Both the position numbers and the translations under genes were made by a program. DNA of 64,000 nt, taken from contig MU623357.1 in assembly GCA_025201765.1 (NCBI GenBank), positions 62,001 to 126,000 of the forward strand, given 5' to 3'. The first letter of the stretch is position 1; each line of letters begins with the position of its first letter. Positions 44,957 to 56,483 of this stretch are shown piece after piece. Source of the stretch: Daldinia sp. FL1419 (taxonomy: Eukaryota > Ascomycota > Sordariomycetes > Xylariales > Hypoxylaceae). Under the pieces are notes generated by a model, which worked only from the letters and a program-made list of their open reading frames with translations, ran no database searches and had not been told where the DNA came from.

Positions 44957-46680
44957 TCACCATCCGTCCACGATGGTAGCGTAAACTTGCATCCCCTTGG
45001 CCGGTCTAGCAGTGATGCCACCCCTGATTTCTATTTTACTATCATCCTCTTCTTCCTTATTCTTCAGCGAGAACTCAAAGCGGCCAACCCAAGAAGCCAA
45101 TATGCAAGCGAACTCGGCCTTCGCGAAGGATAGGCCGATACAGCTCCTAGGCCCGTGGAGGAAAGATAGGAAAGCGTAGTTACTCGTTGCACCGCCGCTA
45201 GCGGCCTTCTTGTCGTCGGGGCCCTTCGGTATCCATCGCTCCGGGTTGAACTCGTGCGCATCGGGTCCCCACATGCTTTTGTCAAAATTGATAGCCCATG
45301 GTACGACGCTGATCACGGTACCTTTAGGAATCTTATGTCCTGCAAGCATAGTGTCCACAGCAGCTTCACGAACCGTCATCGGTACCGGGGAGTAATAGCG
45401 CAAGATTTCGTTGCAGACAGCGTTCAGATATGGCATGCGGTCGATGTCTAGGCTGGTGACTTCTTGGTCCGAGTCGATAGGTGGTAGCCTCTCGCGGACC
45501 TCATCACGAAGCCGTTTCTGGATATCCGGACGTTTAGCAAGCACATATGTGCCCCAAGTCATTGCAGTGGCTGTGGTTTCATGACCGGCGGCTAGGAAAG
45601 TCATCAGCTGGTCGACGAGGTTGTCTTCCGTGAAGCTACCGGACTCTAAGGCGACAGAAAGTATATCGTGCTCCTTAAGTTCGTTACGTGCCAACTTCTC
45701 CTTCTTCTCCCGAATCAAATCCCGGCATACGCTCCTAATCTTTTTCGATGCCGCGTATACCTTACTATTTCGTTCGAAAGGAAGTATAGATAATATCTGC
45801 TCCGGGATGAAAAGCGACAGAATAGAAAGAATCTGGCCTTGTCTGGAAACCTTTAACACGTTGCGATATGTTTGATTGAGTTCGTTCTCCGGGTCTCGGA
45901 TCGCACCAAAGTCTCTTCCGAGACCTAAAGCGCCAATAATGTCTAGGGTTACGCGAGATGCCCAGCCGCTGGCCTCTATGACCGCCGTCTTGGCCCCCTT
46001 AGGATCTTGCACCGAGGTCTCCTTCTGCGCATCGGCGATAATGGTACTCGTCATAGCCTGGACACATTCGCGGCTCTTATTCCAGAAGCTTGGGTAAAGC
46101 TCTTTGATATGACGGAATGCAAAGGCCGGTAGTAGGTTTCTACGTTGAAATTTGTGCTCATCGCCCTCTGCTAGAAGTATACCTACCCCTAAAAGACGGC
46201 TAAGGCCAAACCTAACGCTAGCTGGCTTCTGGAAATCATAGCTTCGCGTCACTAAGAGGTCTGCTAAGGCTTTTGGCCCGGTCACGAGTACACGCTCCAT
46301 GTTAAACAGAAAACGAAACCGGATAAGGCCATCATTTGGAATAGTGTCGACCCTTGGCAATATATTAGCAGGGCAGGATGAGAAAACTATTGCACATTTA
46401 CATACCACTTCCTCATGGGTATACCTGTAGGCTTCGCTCTTATTTCTGCAAAGTGCCCGTGGATCCAAGAACCATCCGTCGGCCCCGGCAAGTGACGAAG
46501 CGGGGAAAAGCAAAAGGGGTATAGAAACACTTTCCAGATGCCCACGAAGATTGACTGTAAAATCCATGTTGTGACGAAGGTGCTCAAGAATTGCGATATG
46601 CTCCATGGCGGCGAACGAGTGGTGATAATATAAGCTGAAATAAGAGATATGATAGAGACTATAGGCCAGGGAGACGCCAT
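44957..46680 (-). CDS. Cytochrome P450 monooxygenase
   Basis: ER-anchored haem-thiolate monooxygenase. Exons 46680-46406 and 46352-44957 give 556 aa, a normal fungal P450 length. The N-terminus has two hydrophobic stretches (about 4-20 and 28-55) before the proline-rich hinge LRHLPGP. Splicing across a 53-nt intron gives MRKWVDTIPNDGLIRF. The I-helix oxygen-binding motif is AGHETT (347-352), the ExxR pair is in NEILRYYSP (Glu407, Arg410), PERW is present, and the haem loop is FLHGPRSCIG with ligand Cys496. The sequence resembles CYP families in fungal secondary metabolism, but I cannot assign family number or substrate. It is convergent with the dehydrogenase and may form a functional group with it and the Zn2Cys6 factor. 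Confidence 0.94.
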
Positions 46681-48694
46681 CGTAAGTATCTTATATAATG
46701 AAATTGATGGCGTAGTTGATATTGTAGGTAGTTATTGGTTTTCAAAAAAATAAAAAATAAAAATAAACTGCAGCTGTGTATATAAAGGCCAACGTGACCT
46801 CGAGGTACAGGACTCTTATTAGGTGGGCGGATCAGGGGCGAGCCGAACCAAAGGCCATGCATGCACTGTCGAAGTCGATCCTGCGAATGTCTCAATGGCG
46901 GTTAGAGGATAAGTGGCTTGGGCTGGGAGATGCTCTCTAAAACAATATCGATAGTTCGATATGGCGAGTTTACGCCTTGAGAGTATTAACTGACGTATAC
47001 GATAATCTTAGGACCGACTGATATGATCGAAGTATGTCAACTTTGCAGTTGAAAGAACGTGTGGCTAAATACCTAAAATATTCAGGCCTATCCCAGCTTA
47101 GAGGAACTAGTTACCTACGCCGCTGGCGAATTTGTAGGAGCGCGGAGTTTATGTAAATGGCCGTGTTACCCAGTCTACGTAATTGTCATGACACCGCAAC
47201 TGAGGTGGGAAGTATAAAAAATGTCCGGAGCCCGTTCAAGCTGTGGTAGCCCTCTTTATTATAATAGTGAGATTCTACAGTACTGTAGCCGTTACTTGTA
47301 GCCGTTACTTGTCACCGCAGTGGGGATGGGATCTTTAGATGATCTGGTGGAAACGGGGCGAAGCGAAACCGAGACTGGCCGGCCCACCACCACCACCACC
47401 TTAGGATTTGAAACTGCGGGTAGAAAGATGCAGGGATTTTCGACCTGACTTGACCTTCTACCACACCAGTCTTGACCGGTACACCACAGGACAGGCTAGG
47501 TTGGTACCTAAGGCGAAGAACATCTGGGAACTTCCTGGTAATTGCCCGTCTAGGATTATTATCAGAGAAGACGCGTAAGATGCTTCATCATCCTTCGACT
47601 TTCTGGTGTTGTATTGCTTAATTAACGATCCAAAGGGAGATGTCGTTTACTATAGTACTCACGAGTCGGGCAAACTCTTGGGAGTCCGGTAATACGCAAC
47701 CGGAGACATTTGAGCGATTAAGAAGATGGTACTGTCAAGATGACTTGAATACTTTATTAGGCTAGGCAGCCGAGGTACAGTTGAAAGGCTTCCACGCAGG
47801 ACGTTTTTAGTTGGTTGTTTCGGAAAGAATGATATGCGGATAGGCCGATCCGGTGTAATTGAAGACGAAGTCCTTTCTATATTCGGATAGATTCTACGAT
47901 GTTGTTATTATATGGCTGGCCGCCCGCGGGTCCCGACATGTTCGGTAAAGGTGTTCGTAGATGGGAATTCTTGCGATTGGATAACCGTCTATGACTATAT
48001 ATCCTTAACTAATAAATGTAACTACCTAGGTTAGGTAGATGTTATTATTATGTTTTGAGTGGTCGGTCATAACATCTCGGGTAGGTATTGTACAATACTG
48101 TTAACTGGTAATTAGGTAGTCTCTATATACGAGGTACCGTCTAGCAGTAAAAATAAAAATGGAGCCTGTTAAATGATAACTATAAGCGATGCTATTGGTT
48201 CGTTATATGCTTTCCCTTAAAAGGTACCATCTCGATACATTGTCGGATTATAGAGCTTACAACCTTGAGAACATAAAATAAACTACAAGCTTACAAAATT
48301 ATATTCTAGCAGGTAACCTACCTAACTAACCTACCTAACCTAGGTACCTACCTGTTACCCTAACTCTAGTTATATCATAGATGAGACGGATAACGTCTAC
48401 CGGCATTGGATCATATGCAACCAACCGCTAAAGTTCCGCCCGATTTATTGCAATACAATACCTAGCATATAAAGGAATATATTCTCTAGGCTGATTGGGT
48501 AAGACGGCAGGGCGATGGCGATGGCGCAAGTTACTTACATCACATACATTCATGCGCAAATCTCGTCATCGCATTAATATAGACGGTAACATACGGTAAC
48601 ATACGCAACAGACGTCTTCATAACTCTTGTAATACTACACTACACTACACATAACATCTCTTTATACAATTTTTGGTTGAGCCGTAGTCCGAAG
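46681..48694. other. Intergenic 2.0 kb between divergent P450 and DUF1932 genes
   Basis: No gene recognised. Contains a 13-bp direct repeat TGTAGCCGTTACT (47284-47310), a CCA triplet run (about 47388-47400) and clustered TACCTAACC/TACCTAGGTA motifs at 48015-48035 and 48308-48358. Confidence 0.6.
48308..48358. repeat. Cluster of CCTACCTAAC / CCTAGGTACC repeats
   Basis: Four or more variants of ACCTACCTAAC in tandem followed by the palindrome CCTAGGTACC, in intergenic DNA. Confidence 0.75.
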
Positions 48695-49753
48695 ATGTCG
48701 CCTGCATTAGCTAAGATTGGCATCATCTCCATCGGCGACATGGGCGTAGGCATCGCCAAGTTGCTCATCGCCCATGGATTCTCCGTAGCGACCAATGCCA
48801 AAGGCCGAAGGTCAGTTTCTAGTCAGCTAGCTACCTACCTACCTTACCTTTCTCACATCTACCCCATCCCCTCTTAATCCCTGAGCTTAGAAGAGTGAAC
48901 CAACAGTAATGACACCCTCGAGCGAGCCAAGAGCGCACAAGTTGAGCTCCTTAATTCAGATGAGGCCCTAACACAGCAATGCTCCGTGATTCTGTCGGTC
49001 GTACCTCCCCGCGACGCCGTCGCTACAGCGCAGCGCGTCGTGGATGCCGTCTCGGGGCCTCTACGGCGTACGGAAGATAACCCGCTGTACTTTGCAGATT
49101 TGAATGCAGTAGCGCCGTCTAGCGTCAAGCGCATTGCTTCGCTGTTCAACGAGCGACTCTACGTGCGTTTCATCGACGGGAGCATCCTTGGGGGACCGCC
49201 CGCGCCCAAGGGTGCGGATGGCACCGAATGGGCGCTTCCCCGAATCCCAACGTCTGGCCCGTACCAATTCTCCGATATCCCCGAGTTCGGGGCTAAACTC
49301 GCGGCCACGCTCAACACGAACCATGTTTCGGCCGAGGTTGGTGCTGCGAGCGGGTTGAAGATGTGCTTCGCGAGCTTCAGCAAGGGGTTTACGTCCCTCG
49401 CCATCCAATCTTTTACTACAGCGCACAGGCTAGGCGTGCTGCCCGAGCTGCAGGGGGAGCTGCAAGCATTGATGCCTCGGCATTACGAGATAGCAGAGAA
49501 AGGGGTGGTGGGCATGGCGCCCAAGGCGTATCGTTGGGTGGCCGAGATGGAGGAGATCGCACGCACGCTATCTGAAGAGGCTGGATTTCCCTCAGATTCG
49601 TTTACTGGCGCTGCCAAGGTATATCGAACTGTGGCAGACGATACAGTGCTAGGACAGGAGAAGATTGGGAAGCGAAAGAGGGGCACAACGGTGGAAGATG
49701 TGGCAGCGGCGGTGGCCGAGGGCTTACGGACGAAACAGAAGAAGAATGATTGA
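48695..49753 (+). CDS. NAD-binding 6-phosphogluconate-dehydrogenase-like protein with DUF1932 domain
   Basis: Beta-hydroxyacid/6-phosphogluconate dehydrogenase-like oxidoreductase. Exons 48695-48810 and 48907-49753 give 320 aa. The N-terminal Rossmann fold starts with IGIISIGDMGVGIAKLL (GxGxxG variant GDMGVG). Splicing at GCCGAAG/GTCAG and AACAG/T gives KGRRSNDTLERAK. SVILSVVPPRDA and YFADLNAVAPSS match the substrate- and cofactor-binding part, then DGSILGGPP. The C-terminal half (GLKMCFASFSKGFTSLAIQ) is the DUF1932 region, in which Lys of SKGF is a likely catalytic lysine. Substrate unknown. A basic KRKRG patch and KQKKND end suggest a flexible tail. It is divergent from the P450, but a metabolic link is only a guess. 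Confidence 0.88.
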
Positions 49754-50024
49754 AGTTAAGAAGTACCGATACATAGGACGATACGTGTCACACCATCTTC
49801 TGAAGACTACGTTACAATTTAGAATAGGACTTGGTACTTGAATGATTCAGGGGCCCGATGGGAAAGCCTTAAAAGACTTGTAATACAAAAGGAGAATGAA
49901 ATCACAACGATTAGACACATTATCTCATATCAACCCAAAACCGTAAAGCACTCTTATTTCTCTAGCCGGTTGAGATAAGCCATACCGTGTATACAAATAT
50001 ACGAAACGCCCATTTAGGAGCTAA

Positions 50025-51539
50025 TCATTCGATCATGTCCACGTCATCTCCAGCTGGTGCACTAGCGCCAGCAGTCTCAGTCGCCGGGGCGGTATCGTTA
50101 CCTCCACTCGGGTTGAAATAATCAGCCATTTCGGCATCAAGTTCCTCCTGCGTCTTCTTCGGCCGCCCATCTCGACCAACACGTTCTCGTCCGTTTGGTG
50201 TACCACCGCCACCCTCACGCCCCTCGCGTCCTTCACGCCCTTCTCGTCCTTCTCGTCCATCACGTCCATCACGTCGTGCTCCAGGTCGTCTACCACCACG
50301 TCGACGTGGGAGAGGGCTACGGGACCGACTGTTGCCGCCGCCGGGCACATAACGATCGACGCCTCGGTCTCTCTCCGAGTACCGCCTAGGAGAAAGAGAG
50401 CGCGGACGGGTAATCCGCTCGGCCAATGGTCGACCCGGCATATGTGCGGTATCGAACGGGTTGCGCCTAGGTGCTGTAGACACAACTGATAAACGGATTG
50501 GCTGACCTGTACGCAATCAGTCATCTAGATAGTCTTGAATATTTCTCTGGGGAATTATCCTCTTACCCTTGGCATTGGCGTTATTGTACTGCTTAATTGC
50601 CTCCGTCGCATCATCGCGATTCTCGTAGGTAACGAAGGCTGTGCCCTCAGAGCGTCCAGCGCGATCATACAGCAGCTCCAGCTTAACTACTGGTCCGATC
50701 TTGTTGAACAATCCCTAGAATCGTATTAACACCCCCTCTTATCAGCTAGTTATAATGTTTCTCTTACGTCAAGGTCATCTTCGGTGAGTTCGTAGTGCAA
50801 ATTCTCTACTTTAACCTTGGTTCCACGGGTCTCCCTAGTATGGTCATTAGAATATTCTTCCCTTGAAAATAAAGAGGTTAAACTAACTGGAAGCGGTCAG
50901 GAGAAGGTCGTCGTCGCGGATGTCGCGGGCGATTACGAGCTGAGGGTTTGTTAGTTATGGCGATTTGTCGTTTGGGTTGAAAGCTCAACTTACAGCTGGG
51001 GTCGTCGAATTTATCATGAACCCACTCTCTGTATCATATTAGTCTCTGTTGCATATACACAAAATTCTAAGCAGTAAACTCACGAATCCAAGTTTCTCGA
51101 ATCGTCTCTGGTTGACTGTCTCGTAGAACGAGATTGCTAGTTAGCTGCTGTCACTGAACGAATATACCATCACCGATCGAAGACCGTGGCATCGAGCGCA
51201 AATCGATTACATTGCGGAAAGCTCGAGGTAGGGAGGTGGGAAGTCGAGAAGGGAGAGGAAGAAGAATCCACCTATAATAGGATTACTGGTTAGCTTGCTA
51301 GGTATTTGTTGATTATTCCACTTGGCATCTTACCTTTCTTACGCCGTCGCGGGGATAGGAGTCGCGCTCGCGAGGCCGGCCTCCACCACCTCGACGAGGT
51401 CTAGAGCCTCGTTTTCTTTGCTATATTTGAAGTTAGCAAGTTATAAGATTTGGTAATTTAATGATTACGTTGATGAAAATAGTATCAATTCTAGTCTTAC
51501 CTGGGACTCAGCAACGATTTCGTCTAAACTTCGATCCAT
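50025..51539 (-). CDS. YRA1: mRNA export adaptor Yra1/ALYREF (RRM protein)
   Basis: REF-family adaptor linking spliced mRNA and the helicase Sub2/UAP56 to export receptors. Eight exons: 51539-51501, 51420-51334, 51136-51084, 51028-50994, 50939-50888, 50834-50768, 50714-50567, 50506-50025; all phases close to 320 aa. The N-terminal UAP56-binding motif is MDRSLDEIVAESQ. A basic RG-rich region follows (GSRPRRGGGGRPRER), then EWVHDKFDD, typical of the family. The RRM (about 95-168) includes KVKVENLHYELTEDDL (RNP2), LYDRAGRSEGTAFVTY (RNP1) and GQPIRLSVV. The C-terminal part has RS and GRE tandem repeats and a second Sub2-binding motif, KKTQEELDAEMADYF (277-291). Intron 2 is 197 nt, about three times the others. 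Exon B has tandem donors 9 nt apart. Confidence 0.93.
50219..50276. repeat. In-frame tandem repeat encoding GRE units in YRA1
   Basis: About five 9-bp units of the type CTCACGCCC/CTCGCGTCC on the plus strand, encoding repeated Gly-Arg-Glu on the minus strand. Probably an expandable disordered segment. Confidence 0.75.
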
Positions 51540-51976
51540 TATAACGTTATTGCAGAAATGGATGTTTTGGTAGACGTCAGCGACAAGCAGAACGCGGCTT
51601 TGCAACTGAAGAAGAAGCGCTGAAGCGTGGGAACCATGTACAGACGTACTTACGTGTTGGGTCCTAGCGTCAGAGCTTTGACGTTATTTTCTTACTGATA
51701 AGTGATAATTAATTGAAGCTAGGGAGAAATAAGGTGCATGTATCTAGCCGAATCGGGAAATAAATGACTAAGGTACCTACGCGTATCACATACTGTACAA
51801 ATACTGTATGAATACTGTACGTCACCGCCAAATAGGGGCAAACTTTTTAGTGCATTCTTCCCTTCCCCATGATATCTGATTAATGATTCGTTGTACAATG
51901 CTATATGCAATATTAACTACCACATGTCGAAATGGGAAACTATTATTTGCAGTTGCCGGCATAGCGTAGCTTCCGT
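51540..51976. other. Intergenic between YRA1 and the mitochondrial-like gene
   Basis: 437 nt. Promoter of YRA1 and 3' region of the next minus-strand gene. ACTGTAC/ATACTGT short repeats at 51790-51825. No gene. Confidence 0.55.
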
Positions 51977-53590
51977 TCATAAGAGAAAAGATGCTCGCGG
52001 AAGGTCGATTTTAGTGGTAAACGGTCGAGGCTGGTCCGTAGTTTCGCTTGGATGGGATAAATTAGCAGCCTTCAAGAAAAGGCCAGTCTTCGATACAACA
52101 CCGAAATGATTGTCGATGATATCGACTTTGCTCGATAGGCTAGCGGGATCAGGCTCTTGGTCGTTGTTTTGAACCACGCCTATGGTTGTTGTCGGTGTTA
52201 ACTTCTGACTCGATTCTATTTCGTTCTTTGTCCAATGTGGTTCAATGCAAAACATGAGATACGAGCCTGGTGTGACGAGGCCCTCAGATGGATTAGGGCT
52301 GTTACGTTCCTGGAACGCCCTAATGAACATTTCAATATCATCCTGATCCGGTAGCGAATGGCTTGTCTCTGGGTCGAGTGAGAGGAGTCCTTGTTTAAGA
52401 CCCCAGCCTCCTCCACCACTAACTACGCAACCATTAGTTTGATAGCTCATCCTGGGGCTAATTTATCACATACGAATCTTATGCAGCCGACACCCGGAAG
52501 ATAACAGCTCGGAAAATACACTCATAGCCTCAAGCGATAGTGCCGCTTCAGACTCAGATGATTTACCCTCGAAGACCTTTAGGCCAACGAGGTTCTGCTT
52601 TTCAACGACATCTGGAGATATAACCCAACACCATACCCCGATGGGACCGGGTGAATATGATACCTCTCGTTCGGACCTTGCATCAAATACTTTTGGGATT
52701 AGAACTTCTAATTCTTTTGACGCTGGCGTTGCAATACCGTCGACTTCGACCTGTCGAACAATATTTCCTAACCCGGCAACGATCTTCCGAGGAGGTGTCA
52801 ATGGCAGTAACGGAAGTAATGGATTTATGTGGCTTCCCGAATCTTCACGGAGGCATATCCTTTGAAGCTGCTTCTCGTGCATCATAGTGCGCACTGCAGA
52901 ACCGCCGTGGTCGAGCTGCCACCTACTTGCAAATAAGGTAGATCGCCTTCCGTTCTGAAAAATCGTATTTGCTAGCGGCATTGTGGTCTCAAGTGGCCTG
53001 GTGTCTCTGGGTAGAGGATTTGATAGGAATGACACAGAAGATTCTTTATCCTGGCCAGTATTTGATCTGAAATCATCAGTAGACCACAGGCCAGGGAGGA
53101 TACGGTCCGCTGAACCATATAGTATTGAGAAGCCTGTTTGAGGCTCACTGAACAATTGCTTCGGAGCAAGCCCGTCCGTTACCGCACATAAAACATCGAT
53201 GGGACTTGAGTTATCCTGTGGGCTGGTCTTCAGTTTAAAGAGAGACTCGAGGACACCCGATACAAAACTCTCATCTTCCAACCACGTTGCAAAGTCGCGG
53301 GAAGCAAAAATAGCTGCCCCATCTCCTAAGCCTTCCTCAGTCTGCGTTCTTACTGATGTTTTATACGAGCTTGCAAGATGTTTATTTAATTCTTCTATAG
53401 TTATTCGCTATGTTTTGTGTGAGCAAGGCTTTGAATTTGTAACACTAAGAAGTATCCGACTGACCTTGGAAACTTTTGTCGACAAGTTAAGACTAATCTT
53501 TTTAGCAGTATTGGTCCGGGTTGCAAAGTTTCGTTTATAAAACCGAGGATGTCCAGTTATAAGACGGCAGTTGAGTATACGAGGCCGCAT
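51977..53590 (-). CDS. Probable mitochondrial conserved protein, interrupted by two in-frame stops
   Basis: Exon 1 (53590-53465, 42 aa) encodes a basic Arg/Ser-rich, acid-free leader (MRPRILNCRLITGHPRFYK...), a likely mitochondrial presequence. A 57-nt GTCAGT...CATAG intron joins in frame to exon 2 (from 53407), starting RITIEELNKHL. The frame runs to SGCRLHKIRM and then meets TGA and TAA (52468-52463). The same frame reopens at 52450 with MSYQTNGCVVSGGGGWG, a motif I associate with uncharacterised fungal proteins, and runs to 51977. Reading through would give about 510 aa. The gap has GT and AG only 18 nt apart (52469-52452), too short for a normal intron; in-frame alternatives start at GTGTCG (42 nt) or GTTATC (54 nt). 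It may be a spliced gene, a recent nonsense allele or two genes. Function unknown. Confidence 0.65.
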
Positions 53591-54341
53591 AATGTTGGGA
53601 CTCCAAGAATGTCGCTCTTGACTGGCCCCTTGACTTATATGGAAGGACTAGGTTGAACCGTCTGGAGGGTTGTACCTACTCTCACCTAAGAGGTACATAG
53701 GTAGGTAGGTAGGTAGGCAGGTAGATTTGCATTGGCCGATCCTGATCAATTTTAACCCTTATCCATAGATTGTGGCTTATGCCTCTTTTATACCTGAAAG
53801 CTGGGTTAGGCTAGTTAGTAGAAGGTACAATACCTGTTTCTTATCACTATCTTATATGTAGCTCATCGCGCATAATTATCCGTCTCTTTTATCAACTCCC
53901 CAAACATCCGTGACATTACCTGGGTAATGTTATGTGTAGGTACCTACCTAGGCGATTTATTCGTTTTTTAAAAGTACTGAATTCTTTGTTAAGAAATGAG
54001 CTTCTAACGCTATTACGGAGTTCGCGGTACTTTGTGGCGCTGCTTTTACATAGTACCAAGGAAAAATAGAGGAAAAAGAATAAACTTCAGCTACGTTTGT
54101 ATGGGATCCCCACTGCCTATCGTCCAATTAGGAAGCAATTAGGGTCTAATAGGTACCTGTCGTGGTCCCTTACGCAGCGCCTAAAGCAACGCCTCTGCGC
54201 CTACGGATTGACGCTTAACTTAAACAATGATCCTACTTAAGTTGTCGAGGCGCCTCAACGGCGTTGACGCAACATTACTTACCTGTATAGCTTTATAATC
54301 GTCCCTATAGAACCCCGCTAACACAGTTTTTAATTATAATA
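53591..54341. other. Divergent promoter region, mitochondrial-like gene / PI-PLC
   Basis: 751 nt. Holds TAGGTAGG tandem units (53698-53718) and ACCTACCTAGG (53941-53951). No gene. Confidence 0.6.
53698..53718. repeat. (TAGG)n tandem repeat
   Basis: Five TAGG units in direct tandem followed by CAGG TAG. Short simple repeat in non-coding DNA. Confidence 0.8.
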
Positions 54342-55751
54342 ATGACGGACTTGACTATCCGTAACCTTACGATCACTCCGCTAGAGCTTAAGCTCGTAGA
54401 GAGATTTGAAGGGCAGCCTTCGTCCGGTCGTCATACTCCCGTTGGTAATATCACGGGGAAAATCACTGGCATTTTCAACTCTACGTCCGTTTCGCCCAAT
54501 GTCCGCATTCAGGGTGAGGCTAGGGACCGCCGTGAAGTTTCCATCCCCATCGGACGTTTTGAGACCCGCACTACAGATGTTCGCACCGCTGACCCGGGTC
54601 GGGAAGTCATTCGCTTGACCTTCGAGTCTGACGGGCATCGATATCAAGTAGACGTGCCCAGCGCTTCGCAACGCAGTACTGTTATGAAGAAGCTGGATGG
54701 TGCGCCTAACGAATACACAACCATCTACGTACAAGCCGGTGGCTGTCTTGCCGTCTTTAGTTCCTCTAACCTGTCGAGCTGGATGCGAGAGTTGCGCGAT
54801 GAATACCCCTTGTCGGCTCTATCAATACCTGGTACGCACAACAGCCCGACTTGTCACGTCGCGCTGCCCTCTGTCCGATGCCAGGCGGTGAATGTACGTG
54901 AACAACTAGAGAACGGCGTACGATTCTTCGATATCCGTGTAAATGTCAGTTCCGATTCTTCGGAACTAGCACTTGTCCATAGCGCGTTCCCTATCTCGCT
55001 TACGGGAAACAAATACTTTAAGGACATGCTTGATGTTATTTACTCGTTCTTAGACGCCAATCCGTCTGAAACCCTGATTATGAGCGTGAAGCGCGAAGGT
55101 ACCGGTAAAGGTACCGACCAGCAGCTATCCAAGATTCTCAAGGAGCGCTTCTATGGGGATGGAAAACGATGGTACACAGAACCACGCATTCCAAAGATCG
55201 GCGAAGTACGAGGGAAAATAGTGCTGCTTAGGCGACACCAGAACGACTCAAGTCTAAATGGGGAATGGGGAGGTAGGGGATGGGCACTCGATGGCAGCAA
55301 CTGGCCGGATAACTGTGCTGATGGACTAGTCGGAAGTGGCATCGCCCGTATACAAGACTTTTACGAGGTTGACCAAAGCCACAATATTCAAAAAAAGATC
55401 GAGCTGGCGCGGAGCCACCTTGAGCGTGCAGCCGAACCGGTGTGCCCCCTCCCAGGATGCGAAGGCTACAAGGAAAATGCTCCGGTTCAACCCTTCTTTG
55501 TGAATTTCTTGAGCGCCAGTAATTTCTTCAATACTAACTGCTGGCCCGAGAAGATTGCGGCCAAGGCAAACCCGGCTATCATCGAGTATCTGTGCTTACG
55601 ACACGGGGTAGATGGTAAAGGGCCGGCAAAGCTGAAGGTGGGCGATGGGAGCACAGGCGTGGTCGTTACTGATTGGGTTGGGCAAGATGGCGACTGGGAC
55701 CTTATAAGATGCATTGTCGGCTGGAACGCAAGATTGCAGTTGAAGCAATAA
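54342..55751 (+). CDS. Bacterial-type phosphatidylinositol-specific phospholipase C (PLC X-domain)
   Basis: PLC-like phosphodiesterase; the family cleaves phosphatidylinositol or related phosphodiesters. Single exon, 469 aa. Residues 1-130 form a separate N-terminal part, beta-rich in appearance, without a signal peptide. The catalytic part starts at LSALSIPGTHNS, with the first catalytic His166. FFDIRV holds Asp197 and Arg199, and LVHS the second catalytic His213 (usually HG in bacterial enzymes). TLIMSVKRE and GKIVLLRR follow as in single-domain PI-PLCs. The Tyr/Trp-rich end (WPEKIAAKANPAII, VVVTDWVGQDGDWDLI) is family-typical. There is no EF-hand, PH or C2 domain, so it is not a eukaryotic PLC-delta. 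Most neighbours have introns; an intronless gene of bacterial type is compatible with old horizontal transfer, though such genes are common in fungi. Activity is predicted. Confidence 0.88.
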   Translation: MTDLTIRNLTITPLELKLVERFEGQPSSGRHTPVGNITGKITGIFNSTSVSPNVRIQGEARDRREVSIPIGRFETRTTDVRTADPGREVIRLTFESDGHRYQVDVPSASQRSTVMKKLDGAPNEYTTIYVQAGGCLAVFSSSNLSSWMRELRDEYPLSALSIPGTHNSPTCHVALPSVRCQAVNVREQLENGVRFFDIRVNVSSDSSELALVHSAFPISLTGNKYFKDMLDVIYSFLDANPSETLIMSVKREGTGKGTDQQLSKILKERFYGDGKRWYTEPRIPKIGEVRGKIVLLRRHQNDSSLNGEWGGRGWALDGSNWPDNCADGLVGSGIARIQDFYEVDQSHNIQKKIELARSHLERAAEPVCPLPGCEGYKENAPVQPFFVNFLSASNFFNTNCWPEKIAAKANPAIIEYLCLRHGVDGKGPAKLKVGDGSTGVVVTDWVGQDGDWDLIRCIVGWNARLQLKQ

Positions 55752-56483
55752 TTGTGGTCTGGACGATACTCTTTAAAAACTGCTTCAAGTTTGGTACAAA
55801 GCGTCTCAAAAACCCGACATACACCTAGAAAGAAAGAAAGGAATTATACATAGATAGAATAATAGACTTGGGTATCCATTACATGAACGGCTTAAAAGAC
55901 ATATTGGTCATGTATACTATAAAATATAACGCATGTTGCATTGGTATTAGTATTGAATATTAGAAGGCGAAGGTCATAAGAGGTATTTAGTGTGTGGGGG
56001 GTATCATCTACATAGGTTGGCAAAAGTATTTTTTCCTTTCCCCTTTTAACGTTGCAGCTAGGAAACCCGAAGTGCTAAATGCTATTAATCGGCAACTGTT
56101 TTGTAAATTAACTTGGTCCAAAATAAAAGCGAGAGAGAGATATATATAATATTAAAACAACGATATGCGTCATTTATATTAGACAGGATGATATAAAATC
56201 CGAAATAGTAAGGTAGGTAGGTAGGTAGGTAATTAAGAAGAAGACCACGATGCCGCGATGTGGAAACTTGTGAAGTCCTAACTATGGTTTAATTTCTATG
56301 GTGTTACAGCCGTAAGGACTATTTCGGGGGTTCCGGCCAATGCCCTTTTGCACATGCTAAATACCTCTTAAATACCTCTTAAATAACCTGCAATTAGGTA
56401 CGTCATACTGATACTTACAAAGGTGAGCTGTTAAGCTAAGCCCCACTACAACTAAAATTACCTACAGCTACTACCCTACTACC

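Noticed and set aside
41643..49753. Complete secondary-metabolite gene cluster
   Set aside because: No polyketide synthase, peptide synthetase, terpene cyclase or prenyltransferase can be seen, so only a small candidate module is claimed.
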